From Roseovarius sp. (GTDB taxonomy: Bacteria > Pseudomonadota > Alphaproteobacteria > Rhodobacterales > Rhodobacteraceae), in NCBI RefSeq assembly GCF_030373445.1, contig NZ_JAUCYU010000009.1:62001-126000 (forward strand): a stretch of DNA of 64,000 nucleotides, in the 5' to 3' direction. A program made the translations under genes and the position numbers. The notes under the pieces were generated by a model. It had not been told where the DNA came from and did not search any database. It saw nothing but the letters and a program-made list of their open reading frames with translations. This document shows, piece after piece, positions 1-8,281 of this stretch. The number at the start of each line of letters is the position of its first letter. Position 1 is the stretch's first letter.

Positions 1-873
1 ACGCCCGACATCAAGCCGGGCCTGCGCCGGGGGCGCGTGCCGCTCGACCGGCTGCTCTGGCCGCTGGGCCGGCCCGACCGTCTGGCGGGAGCGGGCGCCA
101 CCATCGCCGACCTCACTCCCGACGATCACCTCGTGGGGTTTGCCCAAAGCTACTACCTCGCGTGGCCCGGCCTCGGCACGCGGGCGCGGGTTTCGGTCAT
201 CATGGCCGAGCCCACGGCCATCCACGGCGCCTACCATGCCCGCGTCGCCCGCGCCGCGCGCCGCTACCACCGCGTTCTCAGCTACAACGAGGACCTGCTC
301 GCGCGCCTCCCCAACGGCCTTTTCTTCCCCTATGGCAGCACCTGGGTCCGCGACTGGCAGACGCGTGACATGACCAAGTCCGCCATGTGCTCGCTGATCG
401 CCTCGAAGAAACGCTCTCAGGCGGGTCACGCCCTGCGCCACCGGCTGGTCGAGCGGGTGCGGGCCGAGAATCTGCCGGTCGACGTGATGGGACGCGGATA
501 CAAACCGTTCGACACCAAGGCCGAGGGGCTGGCGCCCTACCGCTACTCGCTCATCATCGAGAACGTGCAGGAGCGGAACTACTTCACCGAGAAACTGGTC
601 GACGCGGTGCTCTGCCGGACGGTGCCGATCTACTGGGGTTGCCCCAATATCGGCGATTTCATGGACACGTCCGGCATGATCCTGTGCCAGTCCGAAGGGG
701 ACATGCACGCCGCCCTCCTGTCGATGTCCGAGACCGACTATTCCGCCCGGCTTCCGGGTCTTGAAAGCGCGATCCCCGCCGCCGCATCCTACGCCGATTT
801 CTACCACCGCGCCGCCACCGCCGTCCTGGAAGACCGCCCCGACCCGCCTCGACGGAACGATCGGAGGCCTTGA
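1..873 (+). CDS. GT10 (fucosyltransferase-like) glycosyltransferase, 5' end outside window
   Basis: The frame is open from base 1 with no stop, so the gene probably begins upstream; an in-frame GTG at 37 would give 278 aa. The C-terminal half has the family-10 fucosyltransferase signature: a YSLIIENVQERNYFTEKL stretch, then VPIYWGCPNIGDF, the nucleotide-sugar-binding part of the GT-B fold. Family members transfer fucose or a related deoxyhexose to surface glycans. It converges on another glycosyltransferase gene at 1005–1691, suggesting a polysaccharide-related neighbourhood. The donor and acceptor cannot be read from sequence. The extreme C-terminus is basic and proline-rich. Confidence 0.75.
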   Translation, partial: TPDIKPGLRRGRVPLDRLLWPLGRPDRLAGAGATIADLTPDDHLVGFAQSYYLAWPGLGTRARVSVIMAEPTAIHGAYHARVARAARRYHRVLSYNEDLLARLPNGLFFPYGSTWVRDWQTRDMTKSAMCSLIASKKRSQAGHALRHRLVERVRAENLPVDVMGRGYKPFDTKAEGLAPYRYSLIIENVQERNYFTEKLVDAVLCRTVPIYWGCPNIGDFMDTSGMILCQSEGDMHAALLSMSETDYSARLPGLESAIPAAASYADFYHRAATAVLEDRPDPPRRNDRRP

Positions 874-897
874 GGGGCCAGCCCCTTCAAACGCCCC

Positions 898-966
898 GGG
901 AGTATTTGGATCCAAGAAGAAACCGGGCGCCCGCGCCTCGTGCTTCTTCTGGCCCGAAATATCCCC
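898..966. repeat. Imperfect palindrome (REP-like) between convergent genes
   Basis: The left arm GGGAGTATTTGGATCCAAGA (from 898) and the right arm ending near 966 (TTCTTCTGGCCCGAAATATC) form an imperfect inverted repeat around a GC-rich loop. It lies between two convergent genes and may act as a bidirectional terminator. The right arm recurs near 21309, and the core CCAGAAATA recurs at 35906 and 44173. Confidence 0.55.
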
Positions 967-1004
967 GCCGGAGGCTCCGACGGTTTCACCAGAGGCGCCG
1001 GTCC

Positions 1005-1691
1005 CTATCGCGCGGGCCAGATCCCGTAGCGCCTGGTCAACAGCTCGACGCAGGCGATGTTCGCCGCGTGCCGCCCGCGCCCGCCGATCACCGCGTCCTG
1101 CAGCGCGTGCCCGTCCCCGAACGCCGGTACCAAACCGGCCCGTGCGCCGTCGGCAAGCCGGATCGCAACGCCCTGCCGCGCCAACTGTCCCGAGAGCCAG
1201 ATATCGTCGACCGCCCACGCCTCCGCCGGAGGCACGACCTCCGCGCCCGCCAGCCAGCGCGGGTCGACCAGCACGCCCGAGAAGCCCTGCGCGATGTCCA
1301 CGCAACCCGGCGTGGTCGTCCCCAGCCGCTTCAGCCGCGCCACCGACCAACCGCTTGCCGCCACCGCCGCCCCCTCCCGGCGCGCCGCCAGCAGCCTCGC
1401 CGCCCAGCCTGGCGGCATCAGCCAGTCGTCATCGCAATAGATCAGCCGCTCCACCTGTCCCGCCAGCGCCCGGGCCGGGCCGATCGCCTTCGTGGCCGGT
1501 CCGAAATCCTGTTCTGCCCGGATCACCTCAACGCCCTCGGGCAGGGCGGCCGGGCCGGGAAACCGCGCCCAGTCCCGCGGCAGGCACAGCAATACCCGCT
1601 CCGGCGCGGGCGTCTGCGCCAGAAGCGAGGCCAGCACCGGTCCCAGCCGGGGCAGGCGCGGCGGAATGGAAGTGAGCGCGACGGCATACAT
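1005..1691 (-). CDS. Glycosyltransferase with GT-A fold (family 2-like)
   Basis: The product is 228 aa. It opens with YAVALTSIPPRLPRL and carries an acidic YCDDDW metal/nucleotide-sugar motif at residues 85–90, typical of GT-A enzymes. No membrane segment is visible, so the protein is probably cytosolic or peripheral. It is transcribed towards the GT10 gene and away from the sulfate-activation gene. The substrate is unknown. It is shorter than a full GT2 enzyme but has intact ends, so it looks like a compact member rather than a fragment. Confidence 0.65.
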   Translation of the reverse strand: MYAVALTSIPPRLPRLGPVLASLLAQTPAPERVLLCLPRDWARFPGPAALPEGVEVIRAEQDFGPATKAIGPARALAGQVERLIYCDDDWLMPPGWAARLLAARREGAAVAASGWSVARLKRLGTTTPGCVDIAQGFSGVLVDPRWLAGAEVVPPAEAWAVDDIWLSGQLARQGVAIRLADGARAGLVPAFGDGHALQDAVIGGRGRHAANIACVELLTRRYGIWPAR

Positions 1692-1772
1692 GCGTCTGCT
1701 CCTAACCGATCGCTGCCGCGAGGGCCAACCTCCCCGCCCCAGCCCCCGAGCCGGGGCCTCTCCCGGACGACA

Positions 1773-1798
1773 ACGGGCGGTCCCGAAGGACCGCCCGT
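1773..1798 (-). terminator. Probable sat/cysC terminator hairpin
   Basis: A perfect 11-bp stem ACGGGCGGTCC/GGACCGCCCGT closes on a UUCG tetraloop when read on the minus strand. It sits 25 bp downstream of the sat/cysC stop. No long U-tract follows, so the termination strength is uncertain. Confidence 0.6.
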
Positions 1799-1823
1799 CA
1801 ATCCGTTCAACCTGTCGTCAGGC

Positions 1824-3536
1824 TCAGCCCGCGATCAGCCCCATCTGCTCGAGCTTCAGGATCACCTGGTGCGCGCAGTTGTCAACATCGGTGCCTTCCG
1901 TCTCGACCCGCAGCTCGGGGTTCTCGGGCACGTCATAGGGGTCGGAAATCCCGGTGAATTCCTTGATCTTGCCCTCGCGCGCCAGCTTGTAGAGACCCTT
2001 GCGGTCGCGCTTTTCGCATTCCTCGATCGAGGTGGCGACATGCACTTCGCAGAAGGCGCCGTATTCCTCGATTCCCTGGCGCACCTTGCGGCGGGTATGG
2101 GCATAGGGCGCGATCGGGGCACAGATGGCGATGCCGCCGTTCTTGGTGATCTCCGACGCGACATAGCCGATGCGCAGGATGTTGAGGTCGCGGTGCTCCT
2201 TCGAGAAGCCCAGTTCGCTCGACAGGTTCTTCCGCACGATATCGCCGTCAAGCAGCGTGACCGGGCGGCCGCCCATCTCCATCAGCTTGACCATCAGCGC
2301 GTTGGCGATGGTCGACTTGCCGCTGCCCGAGAAGCCGGTGAAGAACACCGTGAAACCCTGGTCCGAGCGCGGCGGCTTGGTGCGGCGCAGTTCCTTGACC
2401 ACTTCGGGGAAGGAGAACCATTCGGGAATCTCCAGCCCTTCCGACAGGCGGCGGCGCAGCTCGGTGCCGGAGATGTTCAGGATCGTGACCTTGTCCTTGT
2501 CGGCGATCTCGTCCATCGGCTCGTACTGGGCGCGCTCCTGCACATAGACCATGTGCTTGAAGTCGACCATTTCGATGCCGATCTCGTCCTGGTGCTCGCG
2601 GAACAGCTCCTGCGCGTCGTAAGGGCCGTAGAAATCCTCGCCGGCCGAGTTCTTGCCGGGGCCGGCGTGGTCGCGGCCGACGATGAAGTGGGTGCAGCCG
2701 TGGTTGCGGCGGATCAGCCCGTGCCAGACGGCCTCGCGCGGGCCAGCCATGCGCATGGCGAGGTTCAGCAGGCTCATCGTGGTGGTCGAGCCCGGGTACT
2801 TGTCCAGCACCGCCTCGTAGCAACGGACACGGGTGAAGTGATCCACGTCGCCCGGCTTGGTCATGCCCACGACGGGGTGGATCAGCAGGTTGGCTTCCAC
2901 TTCCTTGGCGGCGCGGAAGGTCAGTTCCTGGTGCGCGCGGTGCAGCGGGTTGCGGGTCTGGAAGGCCACGACCTTGCGCCAGCCCAGCTTGCGGAAATAG
3001 GCGCGCAGCTCGTTGGGCGTGTCGCGGCGGGCGCGGAAATCGTAATGCACCGGCTGCTGGATGCCCACGACCGGGCCGCCCAGGTACACCTTGCCGGCGG
3101 TGTTGTGCAGGTAGTCGACGGCGGGGTGCGCGTCGTCGTCGGCGCCGAACACCTTCTCGGCCTCGCGCTTCTTGTCGGGCGTCCAGCGGTCGGTGACGGT
3201 CATCGTGGCAAGGATCACGCCTTCCTGGTCGCGCAGCGCGATATCCTGGCCGGGCTCGATCCCCTCGGCGAACGCCTCGGAGACGTCCAGCGTGATCGGC
3301 ATCGGCCAAAGCGAGCCGTCGGCGAGGCGCATGTTCTCGACGACACCGTTATAGTCGGCCTCGGTCAGGAAGCCCTTGAGCGGGCTGAACCCGCCGTTCA
3401 TCAGAAGCTCGAGATCGCAGATCTGGCGCGGGCTCAGGTCCCAGCTTGTCAGGTCACCGGCTTCGACCTTCAGTTTCTGCGCGGAGTCGTAGGAGACGTA
3501 GAGCTCGGGAATCGGAGCCAGGTTTGAATATGACAT
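1824..3536 (-). CDS. Bifunctional sulfate adenylyltransferase / adenylylsulfate kinase
   Basis: This 570-aa fusion carries out both sulfate-activation steps: ATP + sulfate to APS, then APS to PAPS. Residues 1 to about 390 are ATP sulfurylase, with the catalytic QTRNPLHRAHQE motif and the GRDHAGPGKNSAG loop. Residues from about 395 are APS kinase, with P-loop GFSGSGKST near 401–409 and the LDGD motif. The ATG at 3536 gives a full-length protein. It stands alone, with no cysDN nearby. Supplying sulfate for assimilation or for sulfated glycans are both possible; the adjacent glycosyltransferases are suggestive only. Confidence 0.95.
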   Translation of the reverse strand: MSYSNLAPIPELYVSYDSAQKLKVEAGDLTSWDLSPRQICDLELLMNGGFSPLKGFLTEADYNGVVENMRLADGSLWPMPITLDVSEAFAEGIEPGQDIALRDQEGVILATMTVTDRWTPDKKREAEKVFGADDDAHPAVDYLHNTAGKVYLGGPVVGIQQPVHYDFRARRDTPNELRAYFRKLGWRKVVAFQTRNPLHRAHQELTFRAAKEVEANLLIHPVVGMTKPGDVDHFTRVRCYEAVLDKYPGSTTTMSLLNLAMRMAGPREAVWHGLIRRNHGCTHFIVGRDHAGPGKNSAGEDFYGPYDAQELFREHQDEIGIEMVDFKHMVYVQERAQYEPMDEIADKDKVTILNISGTELRRRLSEGLEIPEWFSFPEVVKELRRTKPPRSDQGFTVFFTGFSGSGKSTIANALMVKLMEMGGRPVTLLDGDIVRKNLSSELGFSKEHRDLNILRIGYVASEITKNGGIAICAPIAPYAHTRRKVRQGIEEYGAFCEVHVATSIEECEKRDRKGLYKLAREGKIKEFTGISDPYDVPENPELRVETEGTDVDNCAHQVILKLEQMGLIAG

Positions 3537-3827
3537 TGCTTCTCTCGTGTCGTCTGGACATTGAAATTCCTAAAGGCCCGCAACGACCGGGCCCGGCATC
3601 ACCGGCGCCTTAAACCGCCTTGAACCCCACTTGCAAGTGCCCGCTGCGGGCGTCGGGCCGAAACTGGCGAAAATACCGCTATGTGCGCGGTGCATTGCCA
3701 CCTCGCGCGGCATCCGTGGCGGGAAAGGGTCTGACCTATGTCAATTCGCAGCGTCTGGAATCGGTCTAATGTGGGCATGCGCGCGAACGCACTCGATCCA
3801 TTTTCGAAATGTGACAAGGAGGTTCAC
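3537..3827. promoter_or_regulatory. Divergent intergenic region, sat/cysC versus peroxidase
   Basis: These 291 bp separate divergent genes and must hold both promoters. A clear AAGGAGGTT ribosome-binding site lies at 3815–3823, before the peroxidase ATG at 3828. An in-frame ATG at 3738 has no comparable site and would place 30 residues before the signal peptide, so it was rejected. No convincing −35/−10 pair was found. Confidence 0.5.
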
Positions 3828-4877
3828 ATGCGCGTATTCCGACAGACCGCTCTCGCCACCGTGTCGGCGCTCGCCATGGCCACACCGGCCGCGGCGGATG
3901 ACGACCTCAGGGCCGAGGCACTCGACATGTTCTCGCCGGTGCCCTCGACCATCCCGGCAATGACCGACAACCCCATCACCCCGGCCAAGATCGACCTTGG
4001 CAAGGCGCTGTTCTTCGACCCAAGGATGTCCGCCTCGGGGGTCTTCTCCTGCAACTCCTGCCACAACCTCGCCACCGGCGGGGATGACAACATGCCCACC
4101 TCGATCGGGCATGGCTGGCAGAAGGGGCCGCGCAACTCGCCCACCGTGCTCAATGCGGTGTTCAACGAGGCCCAGTTCTGGGACGGCCGCGCCGAAGACC
4201 TCAAGGCCCAGGCCAAGGGCCCGGTGCAAGCCGGTGTCGAGATGGCCAACACCCCCGGCAACGTCATCGCGACGCTAAACTCGATGCCGCAATATGTCGA
4301 CTGGTTCAAATCCTCCTTCCCGGACGAGGCGGACCCGGTCACCTTCGACAACTTCGCCAAGGCGATCGAGGCCTACGAAGCAACGCTGACAACGCCCGCC
4401 CCGTTCGACGCCTTCCTCAACGGCGACGACGCGGCACTCGACGAGGCCCAGAAGGCGGGGCTCGGGATCTTCATGGAGAAGGGCTGCGCCTCCTGCCACA
4501 ACGGGGTCAACCTTGGCGGCAACGGCTACTTCCCCTTCGGTCTGATCGAGAAGCCCGGCGCCGACGTGCTGCCGCCGGATGACCGGGGCCGCTTCCAGGT
4601 GACCGAGACGGCGGATGACAGCTACGTCTTCCGCGCCGCACCCCTGCGCAACATCGCGCTGACCGCGCCCTATTTCCACTCGGGCAAGGTCTGGGATCTG
4701 GAGGTGGCTGTGGCGATCATGGGCACCTCGCAGCTTGGCACCGAGCTGAACGAGGAAGAAATCGACAGCATCGTCGCCTTCCTCGGCTCGCTGACCGGCG
4801 AGGTTCCGGACGTCACCTACCCGGTTCTTCCGGCGGAAACCTCGGGCACGCCGCGCCCGACGGGCGAAGTGCAATAA
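3828..4877 (+). CDS. Di-haem cytochrome c peroxidase (CcpA/MauG family)
   Basis: The product is 349 aa and exported. Residues 1–23 are a signal peptide ending PAAADDD. Two c-type haem sites, CNSCH (75–79) and CASCH (220–224), give the di-haem layout of bacterial cytochrome c peroxidases, which reduce H2O2 in the periplasm with electrons from cytochrome c. The start at 3828 follows a strong Shine-Dalgarno sequence and places the signal peptide at the N-terminus. A short terminator follows the stop. MauG-type enzymes share this architecture, but no methylamine dehydrogenase genes are nearby, so a peroxidase is more likely. Confidence 0.9.
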   Translation: MRVFRQTALATVSALAMATPAAADDDLRAEALDMFSPVPSTIPAMTDNPITPAKIDLGKALFFDPRMSASGVFSCNSCHNLATGGDDNMPTSIGHGWQKGPRNSPTVLNAVFNEAQFWDGRAEDLKAQAKGPVQAGVEMANTPGNVIATLNSMPQYVDWFKSSFPDEADPVTFDNFAKAIEAYEATLTTPAPFDAFLNGDDAALDEAQKAGLGIFMEKGCASCHNGVNLGGNGYFPFGLIEKPGADVLPPDDRGRFQVTETADDSYVFRAAPLRNIALTAPYFHSGKVWDLEVAVAIMGTSQLGTELNEEEIDSIVAFLGSLTGEVPDVTYPVLPAETSGTPRPTGEVQ

Positions 4878-4882
4878 TAATT

Positions 4883-4919
4883 GGCCAGGGCGCGGATTAC
4901 CTCCGCGCCCTGGCCTTTT
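4883..4919. terminator. Bidirectional terminator, peroxidase / SDR
   Basis: A 14-bp perfect stem GGCCAGGGCGCGGA/TCCGCGCCCTGGCC with a 5-nt loop is followed by TTTT on the plus strand and preceded by an AT-rich run for the minus strand. It fills the gap between two convergent genes. Confidence 0.85.
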
Positions 4920-5824
4920 CAGACCTGCACGCGCAGCCGGTTCACCAGCAGGTCGTCTTGCAGGATCGTGTCCTGCATGGCCGAAAGTTCGCCCACATCC
5001 CATGTCGCGCTCAGGTAGCGGCCCCTGGCCCAGTCGGCCTTGCCGGAGGCCAGCCATACGGCAAAACCCGCTGCCAGGTCCGGCGTCTCGGTCAGGTAGG
5101 CGTGCATCGCCTCGGGCATCTGCTTGCCCAGCTCGGTTGCCACGCCGCCGGGATGGATGGCGAAACACTTGATCCCGTCGGCGCCATGATCCGCCTGCAC
5201 GAATTCGCACAGCCGGTTGATGGCGTGTTTCGAGGTCTGGTAATCCGACGCGCCGGGCATCAGCAGTTGCGCCCCGATTGACGACAGCAGGATCAGGTGC
5301 CCGCCGCTGCCGCCCTCTGCCGCCCACCTTTGGGCCGACGCGATCAGGTGGGGCAGGGTGAAGCGGATCACGTGGTAGGTGCCGCGCAGGTTGACCTCCC
5401 AGTTATGCCACCAGCCTTCGGGGTCGCTCTCGCCGATCTTCACCCACGGGCCCAGGTAGCCGGCATTGGCATCGGCCACGTCGATGGCGCCGAACCGGGC
5501 GATGCAATCATTGACCGCCTGTTCGACCGCTGCCGCCTGCGTGACATCACAGGCCGCGATGGCGCAGGCCGTGTCGGGATTGGCCTTACCGACCAATTCC
5601 CGCGTCTCCTCCAGCGCCGCAAGGGACCGGGCCGTCAGGTACAGGGCCTTCGCCCCGGCCTCGGCAAAACCCACCGCCGTGGCCTGCCCGATCCCCCGGG
5701 AGGCGCCGGCGATGAACACGACCTTGCCCTTGGCACTGCCCTGCAATGCGCCCGCAGGGTCGATCGCGTCATAGCGGTCGCTGTGAGAGGTCAGGTCGAG
5801 GAATTGCGATTGAATCGAGGACAT
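4919..5824 (-). CDS. Short-chain dehydrogenase/reductase (SDR)
   Basis: The product is 301 aa with the classical SDR layout. A Rossmann GASRGIG nucleotide-binding motif lies at 40–46, an NAG-type motif follows, and the catalytic YQTSK (YxxxK) lies in the second half, preceded by a serine-rich LLSSIG strand. The ATG at 5824 was chosen over an upstream ATG at 5905 because GGAG precedes it at normal spacing and the family starts near there. The roughly 30 residues before the Rossmann fold are longer than usual. The substrate cannot be assigned. The gene stands alone between two terminators. Confidence 0.8.
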   Translation of the reverse strand: MSSIQSQFLDLTSHSDRYDAIDPAGALQGSAKGKVVFIAGASRGIGQATAVGFAEAGAKALYLTARSLAALEETRELVGKANPDTACAIAACDVTQAAAVEQAVNDCIARFGAIDVADANAGYLGPWVKIGESDPEGWWHNWEVNLRGTYHVIRFTLPHLIASAQRWAAEGGSGGHLILLSSIGAQLLMPGASDYQTSKHAINRLCEFVQADHGADGIKCFAIHPGGVATELGKQMPEAMHAYLTETPDLAAGFAVWLASGKADWARGRYLSATWDVGELSAMQDTILQDDLLVNRLRVQV

Positions 5825-5945
5825 GGGGCCGCTCCGTGCATCTGTTGATCCGTCTTGAAACCGATAGCCTGCCATGCAAGCCCGGTCCTGCCGCATCCTC
5901 CGCAAGACTTGCCTGATCCTCCGAATGGAACGGGGCTCCAGCTAC

Positions 5946-5973
5946 GAAAAAGGCGCGGGGATGTCCCGCGCCT
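5946..5973 (-). terminator. trxB intrinsic terminator
   Basis: On the minus strand, AGGCGCGGG pairs with its complement over a short loop and is followed by TTTTTCG. It lies 42 bp beyond the trxB stop and is a textbook Rho-independent terminator. Confidence 0.85.
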
Positions 5974-6014
5974 GCCCGTTTCATTTGAACTCCGATACCC
6001 GGTTCAGGGGAGCA

Positions 6015-6998
6015 TCACTCGACCGCGACAACCTTCTCGGCAGGCGGCGCCGGCTGGTCTTCGAGCTCCGCAAGGAACCGCTCCGCATCGAGCGCGGCCA
6101 TGCAGCCCATCCCGGCACTGGTCACCGCCTGCCGGTAGGTGTGGTCGGTCAGGTCGCCCGCCGCGAAGAGGCCGGGAACGGAGGTGCGCGTGCTGCCCGG
6201 CTCGACCTTCACGTAATCGCCGTGATGCATCTCGACCTTGCCCTTCAGGAGCTCGCTGGCGGGCGCATGGCCGATGGCGATGAAGACGCCCTTGCAGGGG
6301 ATCTCCTTGACCTCGCCGGTCTGGTTGTTCTTCACCTTCACGCCGGTCACGCCCTTGGGGCTGTCGTCGCCCAGCACTTCCTCAAGCTCGTGGAACCACA
6401 GCGGCTCGATCTTCGGGTGCTTGAGCAGACGGTTCTCGAGGATCTTCTCGGCCCTGAGCTCGTCGCGGCGGTGAATCAGCGTCACCTTGCTGGCGAAGTT
6501 CGTCAGGAACAGCGCCTCTTCCACGGCGGTATTCCCGCCGCCCACAACGACGATTTCCTCGCCACGGTAGAAGAACCCGTCACAGGTGGCACAGGCCGAC
6601 ACGCCGAAACCCTTGAAGGCCTCCTCGCTATCGATCCCCAGCCACTTGGCGCGGGCGCCGGTGGCCATGATCACGCTGTCGGCGGTATAGACCGTGCCGC
6701 TGTCGCCGGTTGCCTTGAAGGGGCGGCTGTCGGTGTCCAGATGGGTGATGATGTCGCTCACGATGTCACAGCCCATCGCCTTGGCATGGGCCTCCATCCG
6801 CACCATCAGGTCGGGGCCCTGCACCTCGGTATCGCCGGGCCAGTTCTCGACCTCGGTGGTGGTGGTCAGCTGGCCGCCCGGTTCGATCCCCTGAACCAGC
6901 ACCGGCTCGAGCATGGCGCGGGCGGCATAGACACCGGCGGTATAGCCGGCCGGGCCTGACCCGATGATGAGGGTTTTGGTGTGACGTGTCTCGGCCAT
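6015..6998 (-). CDS. trxB: Thioredoxin-disulfide reductase
   Basis: This 327-aa FAD/NADPH flavoenzyme reduces thioredoxin in the cytoplasm. The FAD motif GSGPAG is at 13–18, the redox pair CATC at 136–139, and a second GGGNTA motif marks the NADPH domain. The start at 6998 (MAETRHTKTL) matches the usual N-terminus; a 39-codon upstream extension is open but low-complexity. It diverges from an Lrp-family regulator, an arrangement often seen in Rhodobacterales. A clear terminator follows. Confidence 0.95.
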   Translation of the reverse strand: MAETRHTKTLIIGSGPAGYTAGVYAARAMLEPVLVQGIEPGGQLTTTTEVENWPGDTEVQGPDLMVRMEAHAKAMGCDIVSDIITHLDTDSRPFKATGDSGTVYTADSVIMATGARAKWLGIDSEEAFKGFGVSACATCDGFFYRGEEIVVVGGGNTAVEEALFLTNFASKVTLIHRRDELRAEKILENRLLKHPKIEPLWFHELEEVLGDDSPKGVTGVKVKNNQTGEVKEIPCKGVFIAIGHAPASELLKGKVEMHHGDYVKVEPGSTRTSVPGLFAAGDLTDHTYRQAVTSAGMGCMAALDAERFLAELEDQPAPPAEKVVAVE

Positions 6999-7215
6999 GA
7001 TCGGAACCTGCGTGATAAGGGTGTCGGTGACTCGGGGCACAGATATAGCGGCGGGGCAGGGGGCGCGAAACCCCTGCAAGCCCGCCATGTGCAAAGCGGG
7101 ACGCAATCCCGCCAAGCCGCGGGCCTTCGGTGCCGCCGTTCCCGGCGCGCGCTGCGCAACGAAACACCGCTGCGGCGCCGGTCAGGAAACGATCTTGCGC
7201 CAAGGCGAAACAATA

Positions 7216-7243
7216 TTGCGCGCGCTGCCAGTGGTGTTATAAC
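7216..7243 (+). promoter_or_regulatory. Candidate promoter for the Lrp-family gene
   Basis: TTGCGC (7216–7221) and TATAAC (7238–7243) are separated by 16 bp and lie 27 bp upstream of the ATG at 7270. The ribosome-binding AGGAG is at 7258–7262. Confidence 0.5.
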
Positions 7244-7269
7244 AATCGCGAATTTTCAGGAGACCCAGA

Positions 7270-7770
7270 ATGCCCGCGACCCGACTCGATGAGATCGACC
7301 GCAAGATCCTCGCCGAACTGCAGGCTGACGGCCGGATGACCAATGTCGAACTGGCCAAGCGCGTCGGCATCTCGGCGCCGCCCTGCCTCCGCCGGGTCCG
7401 CACGCTCGAGGAAAGCGGCTATATCCAGGGCTACCACGCCAAGGTCGACGCCCGCGAACTGGGATTCGAGGTGCAGGTCTACGCCATGGTCGGCCTGCAA
7501 AGCCAGGCCGAGGCCGACCTGTCGGCTTTCGAGGCCCGCTGCCGCGCCTGGCCGCTGGTTCGCGAATGCCACATGCTGAACGGCGAGGTGGATTTCATTC
7601 TCAAATGCGTGGCGCCCGACCTCTCGACCTTCCAGCGCTTCCTGACCGAGGAGCTGACCGCCGCCGACAACGTGGGCAGCGTCAAGACCTCGCTGGTGAT
7701 CCGCGGCGCCAAGGACGAGCCGGGCGTGCCCTTCGACGTGCTGGAAGACCGGCTGAAGAAATCCGCCTGA
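7270..7770 (+). CDS. Lrp/AsnC family transcriptional regulator
   Basis: The product is 166 aa. The N-terminal winged helix-turn-helix (LDEIDRKILAELQADGRMT, then ELAKRVGIS) is followed by an AsnC-type ligand-binding RAM domain from about residue 70. Family members form octamers and respond to amino acids. It is divergent from trxB, 271 bp away, so the two may share control sequences. The specific effector and targets are unknown. Confidence 0.85.
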   Translation: MPATRLDEIDRKILAELQADGRMTNVELAKRVGISAPPCLRRVRTLEESGYIQGYHAKVDARELGFEVQVYAMVGLQSQAEADLSAFEARCRAWPLVRECHMLNGEVDFILKCVAPDLSTFQRFLTEELTAADNVGSVKTSLVIRGAKDEPGVPFDVLEDRLKKSA

Positions 7771-7798
7771 GGCGCGGTTCCTGCCGCATGAGACCAAC

Positions 7799-8221
7799 AT
7801 GCCGTCATCCCGGACCAACCCGAAACGCATCGTCATCGACCCGGCCACGGCGATCCTGATCGCCTCCGGAGAACTGTCGCCGTCGGCCTCCTTCACTATC
7901 CTCGCCCCGACCCTCCTGCGGTCGCAGGTGCTCGCGACCCTCTATGCGCGCGTTCGCGACGGCGCCCTCTCCGCTGACGAGGGGCAGGCGATCAACGCGC
8001 GCTTCGCCAAGCTCAAATTCAGGTACCTGGGCGACGCGGTGATGCGGCACAGGGCCTGGACCATCGCCGACCGGCAAGGGCTCGCTTCGACGGAACTGGC
8101 CGAATACGTCGCCCTCACGCAATTGCAGGCCGATGCGCTGGTCACCGAGGATGCAGCCCTGGCCGCGGCGGCCGAAGGGCTCGTTCCCGTCATCTCGCCC
8201 GGGTCCATCGCAACCGGTTGA
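7799..8221 (+). CDS. PIN-domain protein (VapC-like fold)
   Basis: The product is 140 aa. The pattern fits a PIN nuclease: an early acidic residue in VIDPATAI, a LLAP-like helix, a middle RxWTIADRQGLAS segment, and a late ALVTEDAAL strand-turn matching the VTxD motif of VapC proteins. The third acidic position is shifted (TELAEYVAL), so catalysis is not certain. No small antitoxin gene lies next to it, and the upstream neighbour is the Lrp regulator, 28 bp away. It could be a stand-alone PIN protein rather than a toxin. Confidence 0.6.
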   Translation: MPSSRTNPKRIVIDPATAILIASGELSPSASFTILAPTLLRSQVLATLYARVRDGALSADEGQAINARFAKLKFRYLGDAVMRHRAWTIADRQGLASTELAEYVALTQLQADALVTEDAALAAAAEGLVPVISPGSIATG

Positions 8222-8223
8222 AT

Positions 8224-8259
8224 CGAAACGGGGCGCGACCCCCGTCGCGCCCCGTTTCG
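8224..8259. terminator. Palindromic terminator between PIN and Hint genes
   Basis: A 15-bp perfect stem CGAAACGGGGCGCGA/TCGCGCCCCGTTTCG closes on a 6-nt loop. It lies 3 bp after the PIN gene stop and 22 bp before the end of the convergent Hint gene. U-tracts are weak. Confidence 0.65.
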
Positions 8260-8281
8260 GTCATGGCAGCAAAATACCTTG

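Noticed and set aside
870..3527. 885-aa plus-strand open frame
   Set aside because: It lies antisense to the minus-strand glycosyltransferase and sat/cysC genes and carries no recognisable domain; long antisense frames are expected in GC-rich coding DNA.
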